Source: Adlercreutzia equolifaciens
GTDB taxonomy: Bacteria; Actinomycetota; Coriobacteriia; Coriobacteriales; Eggerthellaceae
Direction: 5' to 3'
Length of the DNA: 64,000 nucleotides
Assembly (NCBI RefSeq): GCF_029076695.1
Contig: NZ_JARFIK010000002.1
Span: 1,218,452-1,282,451 of the forward strand
Below are positions 24,203 to 32,381 of the stretch, piece after piece; the stretch's first letter is position 1, and each line of letters starts with the position of its first letter. The translations under genes were made by a program, and so were the position numbers. Below the pieces are notes generated by a model. The model did no database searches, was not told the DNA's origin, and saw nothing but the letters and a program-made list of their open reading frames with translations.

Positions 24203-25801
24203 GTGAACGTTATCGAGAAGCTGGAAATTCTCGCCGATGCAGCCAAATACGATGTGGCTTGCACCTCTTCCGGGGTAGACCGCTCGGGGCGCAACGGGCA
24301 GCTGGGCGCCACCAGAGCAGCAGGCTGCTGCCATTCCTTCACCCCCGACGGGCGCTGTATCACGCTGCTCAAAGTGCTCTTCACCAACGTGTGCACCTAC
24401 GACTGCGCCTACTGCGTCAACCGCAAAAGCAACACCGAAGTGAAGCGCACCGCCTTCACCCCTCAGGAACTGGCCGATCTTACTATCGGCTTCTACCGCC
24501 GCAACTACATCGAAGGGCTCTTCCTCTCCTCGGGGGTTGTCGGCTGCCCCGATCGCACCACCGAGCTGATGGTCGAGGCTCTGCGCATTCTGCGGGAGGA
24601 CTATGGCTTTCGCGGTTACATTCACGCGAAGGCCATTCCCGGTACGTCGGTAGAGCTGCTCGATGCCCTGGGGCGCCTCTCCGACCGCCTATCGGTCAAC
24701 CTGGAATTGCCCAGCCAGCAGAGCCTGGGGCTTTTGGCGCCGGCGAAGTCCCGCGCCTCCATCCTGGCCCCCATGCGCCACATCCACGACTCTATTGCCG
24801 ACGACAAGGAGTCCCGCGCTCGCAAGCGCAAGAATCTCACGATATATCAGTCGCTGGCCAAGCCGGTGCGGCGCGCCCGCGCCTTTGCCCCCGCTGGGCA
24901 GTCCACCCAAATGATCATCGGCGCCACCCCCGAAAGCGATTACCACATCCTCAACCTTTCAGCGTCGCTCTATCAAACCATGCAACTCAAGCGCGTATTC
25001 TTCAGCGCTTATCTGCCCGTCGTGAAAAACCCGCTCTTGCCCGCCACCGACGCCGTGCAGCTCAATCGCGAGCATCGCCTGTACCAGGCCGACTGGCTCA
25101 TGCGTTTCTACGGGTTCAACGTGGCCGAAATCATCGACGAGGACCATCCCTTCCTCGAGCCCGACGTGGACCCGAAGGCCAACTGGGCCCTCAACCACCT
25201 GGACTTCTTCCCTGTTGAAGTGAACACCGCCCCGCTTGAGGCACTGCTGCGCGTACCGGGCATCGGCGTGCGCGGGGCGAAACTCATCCTGCGGGCGCGA
25301 CGTCAGTCCACCCTAGGCGAAGCCGAGCTGCGCAAGCTGGGCATCGCCTACAAGCGCGCTCGCTACTTCATCACCATGAACGGCAGCTACGGAGGCAAGG
25401 GCGTCGACTTTTCCCGGGACGCCCTGCACGCGCGCCTGGCGGCCCCCATCGATGGCGGCCGCCACGGACGGCGCGCCGCCAAAACCACTCCCGGGCAAAT
25501 GACGCTCTTCGAATCGACGGAACAAGCCGCAGTGCTTCCCGAGGCTTCGGCCAGCAACAAAGCCGCCCTGGAAACCGCCTTCGAGGCCCAACGGCGCGCC
25601 CTCAATGCCGCAAACGGCCCCGTAGCTGGCATCGCCATCGGTGCTTCCGCCGCCGTTGCCCCTTCCGCAGCCGCATCTTGCAGCACATCAAGGCGCGAGG
25701 AGAACGCCAAGGGATCCTCAAACGCGGCCCAGCGCGGAATGCCTCAGGCTGCCGGGCATCGCGTTACCAACCCCGGTCATCCCCTCCTTCAGGTAGGGTG
25801 A
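24203..25801 (+). CDS. Radical SAM protein, putative DNA modification/repair (TIGR03916-like)
   Basis: 532 residues. The [4Fe-4S] motif CTYDCAYC sits in LLKVLFTNVCTYDCAYCVNR, with AFTPQELADLTIGFYRRNYI and LFLSSGVVGCPDRT following, which matches the spore-photoproduct-lyase-related family annotated as putative DNA repair radical SAM. Residues about 340-390 carry a helix-hairpin-helix DNA-binding motif (LRVPGIGVRGAKLILRARRQ). The C-terminal 110 residues are low-complexity, Ala-rich and probably unstructured. The GTG at 24203 has an AGGGAGG site; a GTG at 24188 is less likely. The next gene, its usual partner, overlaps its stop. LexA-like boxes upstream suggest damage-inducible expression. The lesion or reaction is unknown. 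Confidence 0.85.
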   Translation: MNVIEKLEILADAAKYDVACTSSGVDRSGRNGQLGATRAAGCCHSFTPDGRCITLLKVLFTNVCTYDCAYCVNRKSNTEVKRTAFTPQELADLTIGFYRRNYIEGLFLSSGVVGCPDRTTELMVEALRILREDYGFRGYIHAKAIPGTSVELLDALGRLSDRLSVNLELPSQQSLGLLAPAKSRASILAPMRHIHDSIADDKESRARKRKNLTIYQSLAKPVRRARAFAPAGQSTQMIIGATPESDYHILNLSASLYQTMQLKRVFFSAYLPVVKNPLLPATDAVQLNREHRLYQADWLMRFYGFNVAEIIDEDHPFLEPDVDPKANWALNHLDFFPVEVNTAPLEALLRVPGIGVRGAKLILRARRQSTLGEAELRKLGIAYKRARYFITMNGSYGGKGVDFSRDALHARLAAPIDGGRHGRRAAKTTPGQMTLFESTEQAAVLPEASASNKAALETAFEAQRRALNAANGPVAGIAIGASAAVAPSAAASCSTSRREENAKGSSNAAQRGMPQAAGHRVTNPGHPLLQVG

Positions 25802-26844
25802 GGGCCGTGAGTGTCCAACACGTATCTTCCCAGGGCGCACAGCGCCTGGGGACACAATCCCAAGGTGCGCAGTCCCAGGGCGCACTGTCCCGAGATGCAC
25901 GGTCCCGCGATGCGCGGTCCCGAGGCACGCAATCCCTGGGCGCCCCACCCTCCCCGGAAGTCTACGACGAGGTAGCCTATGCCTACGATGGCACCCTGGA
26001 GGGACTGCTTTCGGCCATCTTCGCCGCCTATGCCAACCACGAGTATCCCTCGGACGTGGCGCCAGCACGGTTGCTGCAACCCCGGTTGGGGCAGCGCGTA
26101 GCCTATATCGACACCAATGAGTCCCATGCCAAGCGCGTGGCCGCGGGCATCCGTCGCCAGTGCGGCTCCTACAGCTTCGAAGCCGTGAAGCGCGCCTCCC
26201 TCTCAGATCAGCCCGATGCCGGCACGGCCGCCTATCGCTTCGTGCGCTATGCCATGGACGAGCAGAAGCGCCGCGATTGCGCCACCTGCCGTAAAAGCGC
26301 CAGCTGCCCCGGCGCACGGGGCAAAGGCCCGTGCCCGAAGCGCCGAGCGGCGGCTTTCTCGGACATCTCGCACCCGGCTGTGGAGCCCCTGTTCAAAATA
26401 ACCCGGGCCATCAACAACGAGTGCGAGCATATGCGGCAGTTCATCCGCTTCCAGCATTTGGGCGACGGTCAGGCTCAGGACCTCTGGTTTGCCCGCTGCA
26501 ATCCCAAAGCCTCGGTGGTGCCGCTCATCATGCCCCACTTCGTCGAGCGCTTCAACGTACAGCCCTTCATCATCTACGACGAGGTGCACCACCTGGCCGG
26601 CGTCTACGACGGGGGCGATTGGTATCTGGTGAACACCGGCAGCGCCGAGAATCTCACCCTGCCCCTGCCCGACCCCACGGCCGAAGAGCAGCTCTACAGC
26701 GAGGCGTGGCGCACCTTCTACCGGTGCGTCTCCATCGATGCCCGCTACAACCCGGAACTGCGCCGTCACTTCATGCCGAAGCGCTTCTGGAAAAACCTCA
26801 CTGAAATGCAGGAAACCCCTGCCGCGCTGCGCATGCAGGGGTAG
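25798..26844 (+). CDS. Probable DNA metabolism protein (TIGR03915 / DUF4130)
   Basis: About 348 residues; partner of the radical SAM gene in many genomes and of unknown biochemistry. The N-terminal 50 residues are a run of eight degenerate pentapeptides (SQGAQ type). The conserved region starts at YDEVAYAYDGTLEGLLSAIF, and the DUF4130 core contains HAKRVAAGIRRQ, ITRAINNECEHMRQFIRFQH, LIMPHFVERFNVQPFIIYDE and a C-terminal FMPKRFWKNLTEMQ. A Cys cluster CATCRKSASC plus CPGARGKGPCP lies mid-protein and could bind metal. Start is uncertain: GTG at 25798 (overlapping the upstream TGA) or GTG at 25807. Confidence 0.82.
   Translation: MRAVSVQHVSSQGAQRLGTQSQGAQSQGALSRDARSRDARSRGTQSLGAPPSPEVYDEVAYAYDGTLEGLLSAIFAAYANHEYPSDVAPARLLQPRLGQRVAYIDTNESHAKRVAAGIRRQCGSYSFEAVKRASLSDQPDAGTAAYRFVRYAMDEQKRRDCATCRKSASCPGARGKGPCPKRRAAAFSDISHPAVEPLFKITRAINNECEHMRQFIRFQHLGDGQAQDLWFARCNPKASVVPLIMPHFVERFNVQPFIIYDEVHHLAGVYDGGDWYLVNTGSAENLTLPLPDPTAEEQLYSEAWRTFYRCVSIDARYNPELRRHFMPKRFWKNLTEMQETPAALRMQG
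25828..25947 (+). repeat. Eight 15-bp tandem repeats inside the DUF4130 gene
   Basis: Eight in-frame 15-bp units, each TCC-CAG/CGA-GGC/GAT-GCA-CAG-like, encode degenerate Ser-Gln/Arg-Gly/Asp-Ala/Thr-Gln/Arg pentapeptides. The length could vary by slippage without breaking the frame. Confidence 0.8.
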
Positions 26845-26847
26845 AAA

Positions 26848-26884
26848 GCGACGCGTCCTTCCAGGGAGGGAAAGGACGCGTCGC
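26848..26884. terminator. Bidirectional terminator between convergent genes
   Basis: GCGACGCGTCCTTCC (26848-26862) pairs with GGAAAGGACGCGTCGC (26869-26884) with one bulge. It lies between the DUF4130 stop and the DegV stop. Confidence 0.7.
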
Positions 26885-26907
26885 GCACAGGGCAGAACGC
26901 CAGATCC

Positions 26908-27810
26908 CTACAGACAGAACACCAGCTCGTCGGTGGGGCCCGTCAGCTTTCCCGACAGCGGCTGCTCGCACTCGTAGGCAATGCCCACAGCCGGCCCCAC
27001 ATGAGTGCCGATAACGGGGCTCACCGGCAGCACATCCACCGCTCGTCCCACTAAAGGCTCAATGACCTCGCGGGCCCATTGCAGGGCCGGCGCCGCCGAG
27101 CCGATGTAGTGTACCACCACGCGCTTAAGTCCATGGGCGGCCACATCGTCCTGGAACACCTTGACCATATGGGCCATGGCCTTCTTCGTGGTACGTACCT
27201 TCGCCAGCGTGGTGGCCTCCCAATCGGCCACGGTCAGCACAGGGGTTATCTGCAGCAAGCTGCCCAACAGCGCCGAGGCACCGCCGATGCGACCACCAGC
27301 CTTCAGGAACGCCAGGCTCTCGGGCACGAACAGGAAGCGCGAGCTTCTCACCCCTTGAACCACCGCCTCGGTGCAGCCGTCAAGATCGGCGCCGGCATCC
27401 CGGGCATCGGCCGCATCGAGCACGGGAAACGCCTCGTCCCCGCAGTTGCTGGTGGAATCCACCAGAGCGCAGCGAAACTGGTCGAAGCGCTCTTTGCAGC
27501 GGCGCGCGCTGCGGATGGCGCCCTCAAAGGTGCCAGACATACGGGACGAGATGAAAACGCCCAGCACCTCGTCGCCGGCCGCGGCGGCCTTCTCGAAGAG
27601 CTGATCAAAGGTGTGCTGGGAGGGCTGACTTGACGAAGGAGGATTCTCGGCCATGACATGGATGTTCTCGTAGAAACGGTCCACATCCATCGTGGCATCC
27701 AAGTATTCCTGGCCCTCGTGATTCACATAAAGAGACACTACCTCGATATCGCGCTTCTCCGCCATGCCGGCGGGAAGAGAAGCTACCGAGTCGGTCACGA
27801 TCTTAATCAC
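26908..27810 (-). CDS. DegV-family fatty-acid-binding protein
   Basis: 300 residues. DegV/FakB proteins bind a fatty acid and present it to the kinase FakA; other DegV members are uncharacterised. Family blocks are IVTDSVASLPAGMAEKRDIEVVSLYV, the TSQPS-like PPSSSQPSQHTFDQLFE, VFISSRMSGTFEGA and the C-terminal VSPVIGTHVGPAVGIAYEC. No FakA homologue lies in the window. It is the promoter-distal end of a minus-strand cluster with a second DegV (29880), 120 bp behind the radical SAM gene. Confidence 0.9.
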   Translation of the reverse strand: MIKIVTDSVASLPAGMAEKRDIEVVSLYVNHEGQEYLDATMDVDRFYENIHVMAENPPSSSQPSQHTFDQLFEKAAAAGDEVLGVFISSRMSGTFEGAIRSARRCKERFDQFRCALVDSTSNCGDEAFPVLDAADARDAGADLDGCTEAVVQGVRSSRFLFVPESLAFLKAGGRIGGASALLGSLLQITPVLTVADWEATTLAKVRTTKKAMAHMVKVFQDDVAAHGLKRVVVHYIGSAAPALQWAREVIEPLVGRAVDVLPVSPVIGTHVGPAVGIAYECEQPLSGKLTGPTDELVFCL

Positions 27811-27930
27811 AACGTCTCCTTTCCGAAGACCATTGAAACCGAGCAGCGGATGCGTCGGCCCCGAGGACCGACGGCCGATGCGAAACCGTTTCCGCCATGG
27901 TACCTAAGCGGCGACCCCATGACCAGGCTC

Positions 27931-28908
27931 CTAACAATTTTCGTCCACACCGGTAAAGTCAAAGGCAGGGATGAAGCTCTCCTCGCAGGCACCGCCCTCC
28001 TGCCAAAAGTAGTCCGCAACCCCCAGGCCATCGGCGTAATCCAAAAGCGCCTCGTATTCATCATCGGGCACCGTCTGCGCCAGCTGAGGATAGCGCTCCA
28101 ACGCCCGTCGAGCGCCCGCGCGGCCCTCTCGGGCAAAGCGCGCGATCACCGGCGTGTACTGGTTCATAAGCGAAAGCCGCACGGAGCCTCCAAAGCGCTC
28201 GTGCAACAGCTTCACAACCGCCTTGGAGTTGTCCAAGGCCCCCGGCAGCAGCAGATGGCGCACGACCACGCCGCCTGTCAGGCGCTCTTGGCCGCGATAC
28301 TCGTCGTAGCGCGGCTCCCCCGCCGTTTCCACCATGGCCTCAAGGGCCGCCAGGGCAACGTCGCAGTAATCGGCAGCATGGGAGTACGCGGCCGCCAAGG
28401 TGCCGTCGACGTACTTGAAATCAGTCAGATAGCCATCGACAAAACCGCTGTTGGCCTCAATGGCCTCCACGGTCTCATAGCCGCTGGTGTTCCACAGCAC
28501 CGGCAGCGCCATGCCATCGGCTCGGGCTCGCTCCACTGCCTGGCGAATCTGCGGAGCGTAGTGGGTGGGCGTGACGCAGTTGATATTGAGCGCCCCCGCC
28601 TCTTGAAGCTGGCCCATAATGGCGGCCAAACGCTCCACCGACACAGGCCGCCCCTGCTCCCCCAGGGCAATGTCGGCGTTCTGGCAGTACACGCAGCGCA
28701 GCGGACAGTGAGCGAAGAAGATCGTCCCACTGCCGTCCTCGCCGGAAATGGGCGGCTCTTCCCAATAATGCAGGGCCGCCCGCGCCACGCGCAGATCGGC
28801 GGGCGCACCGCACACCCCACGCTGACCCGCGGCTCGGTTAACGGCACACCCCCGAGGGCAGAGCCGGCATGCTTCCATCGAGGAAGCGTTTTCTGCGCCT
28901 ACCAGCAC
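27931..28908 (-). CDS. PflX-type radical SAM protein (COG1313)
   Basis: 325 residues. The N-terminal cysteine cluster CRLCPRGCAVNRAAGQRGVC binds an extra metal/Fe-S site, followed by EEPPISGEDGSGTIFFAHCP and the radical SAM triad CPLRCVYC in the CxxxCxxC arrangement. This matches the PflX / pyruvate-formate-lyase-activase-like family, whose substrates are mostly unknown. The GTG at 28906-28908 has a GGAGG site. It lies 18 bp after the dehydrogenase gene, so the two are probably co-transcribed. No glycyl radical enzyme is in the window. Confidence 0.85.
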   Translation of the reverse strand: MLVGAENASSMEACRLCPRGCAVNRAAGQRGVCGAPADLRVARAALHYWEEPPISGEDGSGTIFFAHCPLRCVYCQNADIALGEQGRPVSVERLAAIMGQLQEAGALNINCVTPTHYAPQIRQAVERARADGMALPVLWNTSGYETVEAIEANSGFVDGYLTDFKYVDGTLAAAYSHAADYCDVALAALEAMVETAGEPRYDEYRGQERLTGGVVVRHLLLPGALDNSKAVVKLLHERFGGSVRLSLMNQYTPVIARFAREGRAGARRALERYPQLAQTVPDDEYEALLDYADGLGVADYFWQEGGACEESFIPAFDFTGVDENC

Positions 28909-28926
28909 GCCACGCCTCCGGCACCG

Positions 28927-29877
28927 CTAGTTGCTCGAGAAATCGAAGTCGTCGAAGTCGTGGTCGTGGCCGCAACCGTCATCGAACTCGTCGCCCCAGT
29001 CGTCCTCGTCCGAGGAGTGCTGCCCGTAGGCCTGCTCGGCCCGCGTCCAGTCAAGACCGGCAGCGGCTCCCTCCGCCTCTTCGTGGTAGATAAGCGTCAA
29101 GGCGGCCGGCGCCATATCGGCACCGCCGATGACGGCCAAAAGCTCCAGAAGATGCATCATGGCCTCCGCCTGGGGCAAAATGAGCTCGGCGTCGTCAGCG
29201 GCCATAAGCGCCGAAGACAGCTCGGCCAGCAGCATCTCCACCGTATAGGCGCCGGTGAAGCGCTTTTCGCGCAGGGCGCGCACCACGGGATCGGCCTCTT
29301 GGCCGCCCAGGCGCACATCGAGCTTACCTGCCGTGCCCACGCTGCGCGCCACCGCGTCATTGAGGGCCTGGGCCTCAATGACCGACACCAAATGCGCCGC
29401 CAGCTCCAAGGTGTGCCCGGCGCGCACCAACTGAGCCGCGCCCGGGGCCCCCACATCCCGCACTTCGCCGAACACGGCCTCCAGCAGCGCCTGGGCCTCG
29501 ACGGGCACGTCGCCCTCGCACGCCACGGGTGCCATAAGGTTATCAGGGCCGAAGGCCGGATCAGCCACCAGGGAGCGCACGGTCAAGGGCGCTTCCACCA
29601 TGACCAGGTCGTTCACCGTGGCCACGGCGTTGATCTCGCGGGCGAAGTTCGGCGTGGTAGCCGACAGGTCGATCAGCACCGCCCCCGGCGCCATCACCGT
29701 GACCAGACCATCGTCGCCGAAGTAGAGATCCTCAAGCGCCGTCTGGGACGTGCAGAAGGTAACCACGAGCGACGCCGAGGCCACGTCCTGCACCCGCTTG
29801 AATCCCGCGGCGGCCAAGCGCGGCTCCACGGCCCCAATGAACGACGGGGCGCCCACGTAGGCGTACAGATTTGCCAT
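28927..29877 (-). CDS. 6-phosphogluconate/3-hydroxyisobutyrate dehydrogenase-like protein
   Basis: 316 residues resembling beta-hydroxyacid dehydrogenases: an N-terminal Rossmann-like half with VVTFCTSQTALEDLYFGDDGL, APGAVLIDLSATTP and MVEAPLTVRSLVADPA, and a helical C-terminal half (AQLVRAGHTLELAAHLVSVI). The dinucleotide loop at the start is degenerate (YVGAPSFIGAVEPRL instead of GxGxxG), and the catalytic lysine region reads LVRAGHTLEL where K is usual, so activity is doubtful. The C-terminal 30 residues are an acidic, His-containing tail (EDDWGDEFDDGCGHDHDFDD). It starts 2 bp from the end of the DegV gene upstream. Confidence 0.75.
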   Translation of the reverse strand: MANLYAYVGAPSFIGAVEPRLAAAGFKRVQDVASASLVVTFCTSQTALEDLYFGDDGLVTVMAPGAVLIDLSATTPNFAREINAVATVNDLVMVEAPLTVRSLVADPAFGPDNLMAPVACEGDVPVEAQALLEAVFGEVRDVGAPGAAQLVRAGHTLELAAHLVSVIEAQALNDAVARSVGTAGKLDVRLGGQEADPVVRALREKRFTGAYTVEMLLAELSSALMAADDAELILPQAEAMMHLLELLAVIGGADMAPAALTLIYHEEAEGAAAGLDWTRAEQAYGQHSSDEDDWGDEFDDGCGHDHDFDDFDFSSN

Positions 29878-29879
29878 GA

Positions 29880-30806
29880 CTACCGCTCTCCCTTCACTTT
29901 GCGTGCAATACGGTCGGCTACCGACACGTTCTCGCGCTTATCGCGCCCCCAGAACACCACGGCCAGCATTTCGGGACCCACATGGCTGCCGATGGTGGGG
30001 CCGATGCTGCACTCGAGGCACAGCACATTCGGATCCTCCTTCATGAGCAGCTCCTTCAGACGCTGCGCGTCTTTCGGGCAGTCCGCATGGCCGATGACCA
30101 CGGCGTGGCTCGGACCCGAGGCGTCGACGTTCTTTTTGTAGTACTCCACTAGCTGCTTGATGCCCTTTTTGCGGCCACGAGCCACGCCGATCAGGGCCAA
30201 CTTGCCGTCCTCGCCAATGTTGAGCAGGGGCTTCACATCCAGCGCGGCGCCCGCCACGGCCACCGAAGCGGGAATGCGCCCGCCGCGGCGCAGCGCGTCC
30301 AGGTCGTCGACCATGAACTCCTCGTTCACGAAGCAGCGCGCCTCGGTGGCCCAGGCGGCCAGCTCGGCCGCCGTCATGCCCTTCTCGTGCTGGACGAGCG
30401 CCTCGCAGACCAGCAGACCCTCGGCCACCGAGGCCAGACGCGTATCCACCAGGTGAAGCTCGAAGTCGGGATAGTCCGCCAACACCTGGTCGCGCACGAC
30501 GCAGGCGGCATCGAAAGTGGCCGACAGTCCACTGGAGAAGGCCAAGTATACGGTGGGAACGCCGGCCTTGGCCGCCTCGGTGAATGTCTCAGTCAGGGTT
30601 TGCAGCGATACTTGGGCCGTGGAGGGCTCGGCGCCCTTGCGCATAGCCTCGTAGAATTCCTGCGCCGACGAGGACTCGAACAGATCGTCCTCATAGGTGC
30701 CCCCCTCGACAATGTAGGGAAACTTCATCAGCGTCACGCCGTCGCGCTTGACCATCCGAGCGGGCAAATCGCAGCACGAGTCGATGATCAAATGGCAGTC
30801 GGCCAT
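29880..30806 (-). CDS. DegV-family fatty-acid-binding protein
   Basis: 308 residues from the ATG at 30804-30806 (MADCHLIIDSCCDLPARMV), which has an AAGGGG site; an upstream open frame is ignored. Blocks: MKFPYIVEGGTYEDDLFESS, PSTAQVSLQTLTETF, VYLAFSSGLSATFDAA, RRGGRIPASVAVAG and the C-terminal CSIGPTIGSHVGPEMLAVVFWG. It is the second DegV of the cluster and heads the DegV-dehydrogenase-radical SAM-DegV set. Ligand presumably a fatty acid by family knowledge. Confidence 0.92.
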   Translation of the reverse strand: MADCHLIIDSCCDLPARMVKRDGVTLMKFPYIVEGGTYEDDLFESSSAQEFYEAMRKGAEPSTAQVSLQTLTETFTEAAKAGVPTVYLAFSSGLSATFDAACVVRDQVLADYPDFELHLVDTRLASVAEGLLVCEALVQHEKGMTAAELAAWATEARCFVNEEFMVDDLDALRRGGRIPASVAVAGAALDVKPLLNIGEDGKLALIGVARGRKKGIKQLVEYYKKNVDASGPSHAVVIGHADCPKDAQRLKELLMKEDPNVLCLECSIGPTIGSHVGPEMLAVVFWGRDKRENVSVADRIARKVKGER

Positions 30807-30911
30807 ATCTGACCCCTTCCTGGACAAGGCAGGCCCCGTCCTTTTCGATTTAACGGCACCAAGGCGCCGCCTTCTTACCGGGAGCGCCGCCCACGACGCC
30901 CCCAAACGCAG

Positions 30912-32366
30912 TTACAGAATATGGCGCAACTCGGCCACCAGACGGCGACGGCGCTCGTTGAGCCCCAGCTCCAAACCAACCGGATAGGTATGGGGGTTGA
31001 GAATGCGCAGCTGGCTTTCATCCAAGGTTTCGAGCCCCTCCTGGGCGCGACGGCGCGCCGCCATGGCCGAGCGGCCTTCGGCGTCGAGTACCACGCGACC
31101 GTCCCGGGCCAGAGGCTTCAACAGCGTCTCGAAGTGCAGACCCTGGAGGTTCTTCTGACGCAGATCGTCGAGCGGGTCGACGATGATCTCGCGGGCATCG
31201 GGCACTTCGTTGATGTCGAACACCATGTCGCCGGCGATATGACCGTCGGCCTGGTAGTAACGGCGCACATCGAGCACGCCCGGGGTGGTCAGCTTTGCCG
31301 CCGACTCGGAAATCTTCAGACGGTTCGTCCAAGGGGAATCGGGCGTGGCGCGCACGGCCGACAGCTTGTACACGCCGCCCAAGGTGGGCTGATCGTAGGC
31401 GCTGGCCAGCTTCGTGCCCACGCCGAAGGACATGACGTCGGCCCCCTCGTCCAAAATGGACTTGATGGTGTACTCGTCCAAATCGTTGGACAGCACAATA
31501 CCGCAGTCCTCCAGCCCCGCCTCGTCGAGCATCGAGCGGGCCATCTTGGAGAGCCACGACAAGTCGCCGGAATCGATGCGAATGCCCGCCAGGCGCTCGC
31601 CGCGCTCCTTCATCTCCAGACCTACGGTAATGGCATTCTTGATGCCCTGCTCCACGTCGTAGGAATCGACAAGAAGAATGCAGTTGTTCGGGAATACGCG
31701 GGCATACTCGCGGAAGGCCGTCAGCTCGTCGTCAAAGGACATGACCCAGGAATGGGCATGGGTACCCGATACGGGGATATTGAAAAGCTTGCCGGCCAGC
31801 ACATCGGAGGTGGAGGCGCAGCCGCCAACCACCGCGGCACGCGACGCCCACACGCCGCCGAGGCCCTGGGCTCGACGCAGTCCGAACTCGGCCACCGGGC
31901 GCCCTTGGGCCGCCCGGCAGACGCGCGCCGCCTTGGTGGCAATGAGCGTCTGGAAGTTCACCATGTTGAGCAGCGCCGTCTCGATGAGCTGGCACTGCAT
32001 GATGGGGCCGGTCACGCGCACCAAGGGCTCGTGGGGAAACACGATAGTGCCCTCGGGCACCGCCGCAATGTCCAGCGAAAGCTCTAAGTTCCGCAGGTAC
32101 TCCAAAAATTCTGGGGCGAACAGGCGGCCGCCGCCCGGCGCGTCAAGTGAGGCCAGGTAGGCCACATCGTCGTCGCTAAAGCCGAAGCTCTCCACCAGAT
32201 CGGCCAGCTGCGCCATGCCGCAGGCCACCGCATAGCCCCCCTTGAAGGGGTAGTCGCGGAAGTACATAGTGAAGCAGGCCTGTTCGTTCACTTTGCCCGC
32301 ATCCCAATAGCCCTGGGCCATGGTGATCTGGTACAAGTCGGTGAGAAGCGCGTAATCAACTTTCAT
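30912..32366 (-). CDS. pncB: Nicotinate phosphoribosyltransferase PncB
   Basis: Salvages nicotinate: nicotinate + PRPP + ATP to NaMN, feeding NAD synthesis. 484 residues of the longer bacterial form. Diagnostic motifs are LLTDLYQITMAQGYW at the start, EFGLRRAQG in the centre, and SGTHAHSWVMSF, whose His is the one phosphorylated by ATP, plus GIRIDSGDLSWLSK. It lies 15 bp after ricT in the same orientation. NaMN/NaAD is also the starting material of LarB. Confidence 0.95.
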   Translation of the reverse strand: MKVDYALLTDLYQITMAQGYWDAGKVNEQACFTMYFRDYPFKGGYAVACGMAQLADLVESFGFSDDDVAYLASLDAPGGGRLFAPEFLEYLRNLELSLDIAAVPEGTIVFPHEPLVRVTGPIMQCQLIETALLNMVNFQTLIATKAARVCRAAQGRPVAEFGLRRAQGLGGVWASRAAVVGGCASTSDVLAGKLFNIPVSGTHAHSWVMSFDDELTAFREYARVFPNNCILLVDSYDVEQGIKNAITVGLEMKERGERLAGIRIDSGDLSWLSKMARSMLDEAGLEDCGIVLSNDLDEYTIKSILDEGADVMSFGVGTKLASAYDQPTLGGVYKLSAVRATPDSPWTNRLKISESAAKLTTPGVLDVRRYYQADGHIAGDMVFDINEVPDAREIIVDPLDDLRQKNLQGLHFETLLKPLARDGRVVLDAEGRSAMAARRRAQEGLETLDESQLRILNPHTYPVGLELGLNERRRRLVAELRHIL

Positions 32367-32381
32367 GTGTAAGAGGCCTTC

